A stretch of DNA of 64,000 nt, taken from contig MEQL01000044.1 of the NCBI GenBank assembly GCA_001770205.1, positions 1 to 64,000 on the forward strand, in the 5' to 3' direction. Origin of the DNA: Bdellovibrionales bacterium RIFOXYD12_FULL_39_22. Lineage in GTDB: Bacteria > Bdellovibrionota > Bacteriovoracia > Bacteriovoracales > Bacteriovoracaceae. A program made the translations under genes and the position numbers. This document shows, in pieces, positions 63,848-64,000 of this stretch; the first letter of the stretch is position 1, and every line of letters starts with the position of its first letter. The notes under the pieces were generated by a model that made no database searches, was not told the DNA's origin, and saw only the letters and a list, made by a program, of their open reading frames with translations.

Positions 63848-64000
63848 AGAGTGAAAAAATATTTATTATCTCCATTGATGATGATGTCGATTTTAATTTG
63901 TTATTATCAAATAGGTTAAAAAATCATGGGATTAAAATTATAACCACTTCTACGGCCATCGAATTTGCTGATACCTTAAAAAGTAATCCCACTCCTGATC
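63835..64000 (+). CDS. Response regulator (partial, cut by right edge)
   Basis: Begins with GTG at 63835 behind AGGAAAATAAGG and overlaps the previous gene by 13 bp. About 55 codons are present, reading IFIISIDDDVDFN, the acidic pocket of a receiver, then the first helix. The phospho-acceptor and any output domain lie outside the window. Confidence 0.8.
   Translation, partial: MEEVKSEKIFIISIDDDVDFNLLLSNRLKNHGIKIITTSTAIEFADTLKSNPTPD

Noticed and set aside
63851..63853. GTG in another frame as start of the last receiver gene
   Set aside because: The receiver motif SIDDD is in the frame of the GTG at 63835.
1..64000. tRNA or rRNA genes, insertion sequences, integrases
   Set aside because: I looked for T-loop signatures, rRNA-like blocks, transposase motifs and terminal inverted repeats and saw none. 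A tRNA search program would settle this.

Overview
The window reads as one chromosomal segment of a Gram-negative bacterium with moderate to low GC (about 40 percent by eye). I see no rRNA, tRNA, insertion sequence, prophage or CRISPR array. The Gram-negative call rests on lipoproteins with lipoboxes, outer-membrane barrels ending in Phe, and periplasmic binding proteins. The TIGR02147-type regulator, the many stand-alone response regulators and the many secreted proteins of unknown function fit the Bdellovibrionota (Bacteriovorax/Oligoflexia-like). That placement is inference. The palindrome GGCC is strongly over-represented in genes and spacers on both strands.

Region 1-10.2 kb: a minus-strand secreted protein with ten C-x12-C modules and a long X-Pro tail runs off the left edge. 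Next is a seven-gene minus-strand operon for anaerobic-type lysine degradation: kdd, kamB-like, kamC (MutS-like), kamD, kamE, an aminotransferase that best fits 3-aminobutyryl-CoA transaminase (kat), and kce. Region 10.5-17.3 kb: a plus-strand envelope operon (lipoprotein, FecR-domain protein, TPR/beta-barrel protein, YhcH-family protein) faces a minus-strand phosphorelay set (membrane protein, hybrid kinase, Hpt protein). Region 17.4-26.2 kb: a eukaryotic-type (GH13_8) branching enzyme, a small lipoprotein, a porin-like protein, a large secreted protein whose start codon lies inside a terminator stem, a metzincin-type protease, and a small secreted protein divergent from a TIGR02147 regulator.

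Region 26.2-35.4 kb is a minus-strand maltodextrin operon: ROK kinase, malE, a secreted GH13 enzyme, malQ, malF and malG. No malK is present. Region 35.6-46.7 kb holds an outer-membrane/lipoprotein pair, a cyclic-nucleotide-binding protein, an AI-2E-family transporter, a coiled-coil lipoprotein, a CheY-like regulator, alaS, and a fusion of tRNA 2-selenouridine synthase (MnmH) with prolyl oligopeptidase. Region 46.8-56.4 kb holds a secreted protein preceded by a G10 tract, glutamate dehydrogenase, a response regulator, a 1650-residue protein with two PPDK_N-like halves, a GAF-like domain and a nucleotidyltransferase end, and two further secreted proteins. Region 56.5-64 kb carries ricT-holB-tmk, a GYF-like membrane protein, RNase G and three consecutive response regulators, the last cut by the right edge.

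Metabolically, lysine degradation would yield acetyl-CoA-level products. If Kat transaminates to 2-oxoglutarate, the glutamate formed could be recycled by the glutamate dehydrogenase. Maltodextrin uptake, MalQ and the branching enzyme form a carbon uptake and glycogen branch. The least explained items are the 1650-residue protein, the MnmH-peptidase fusion, the terminator/start-codon overlap, the two G10 tracts and the GGCC bias.
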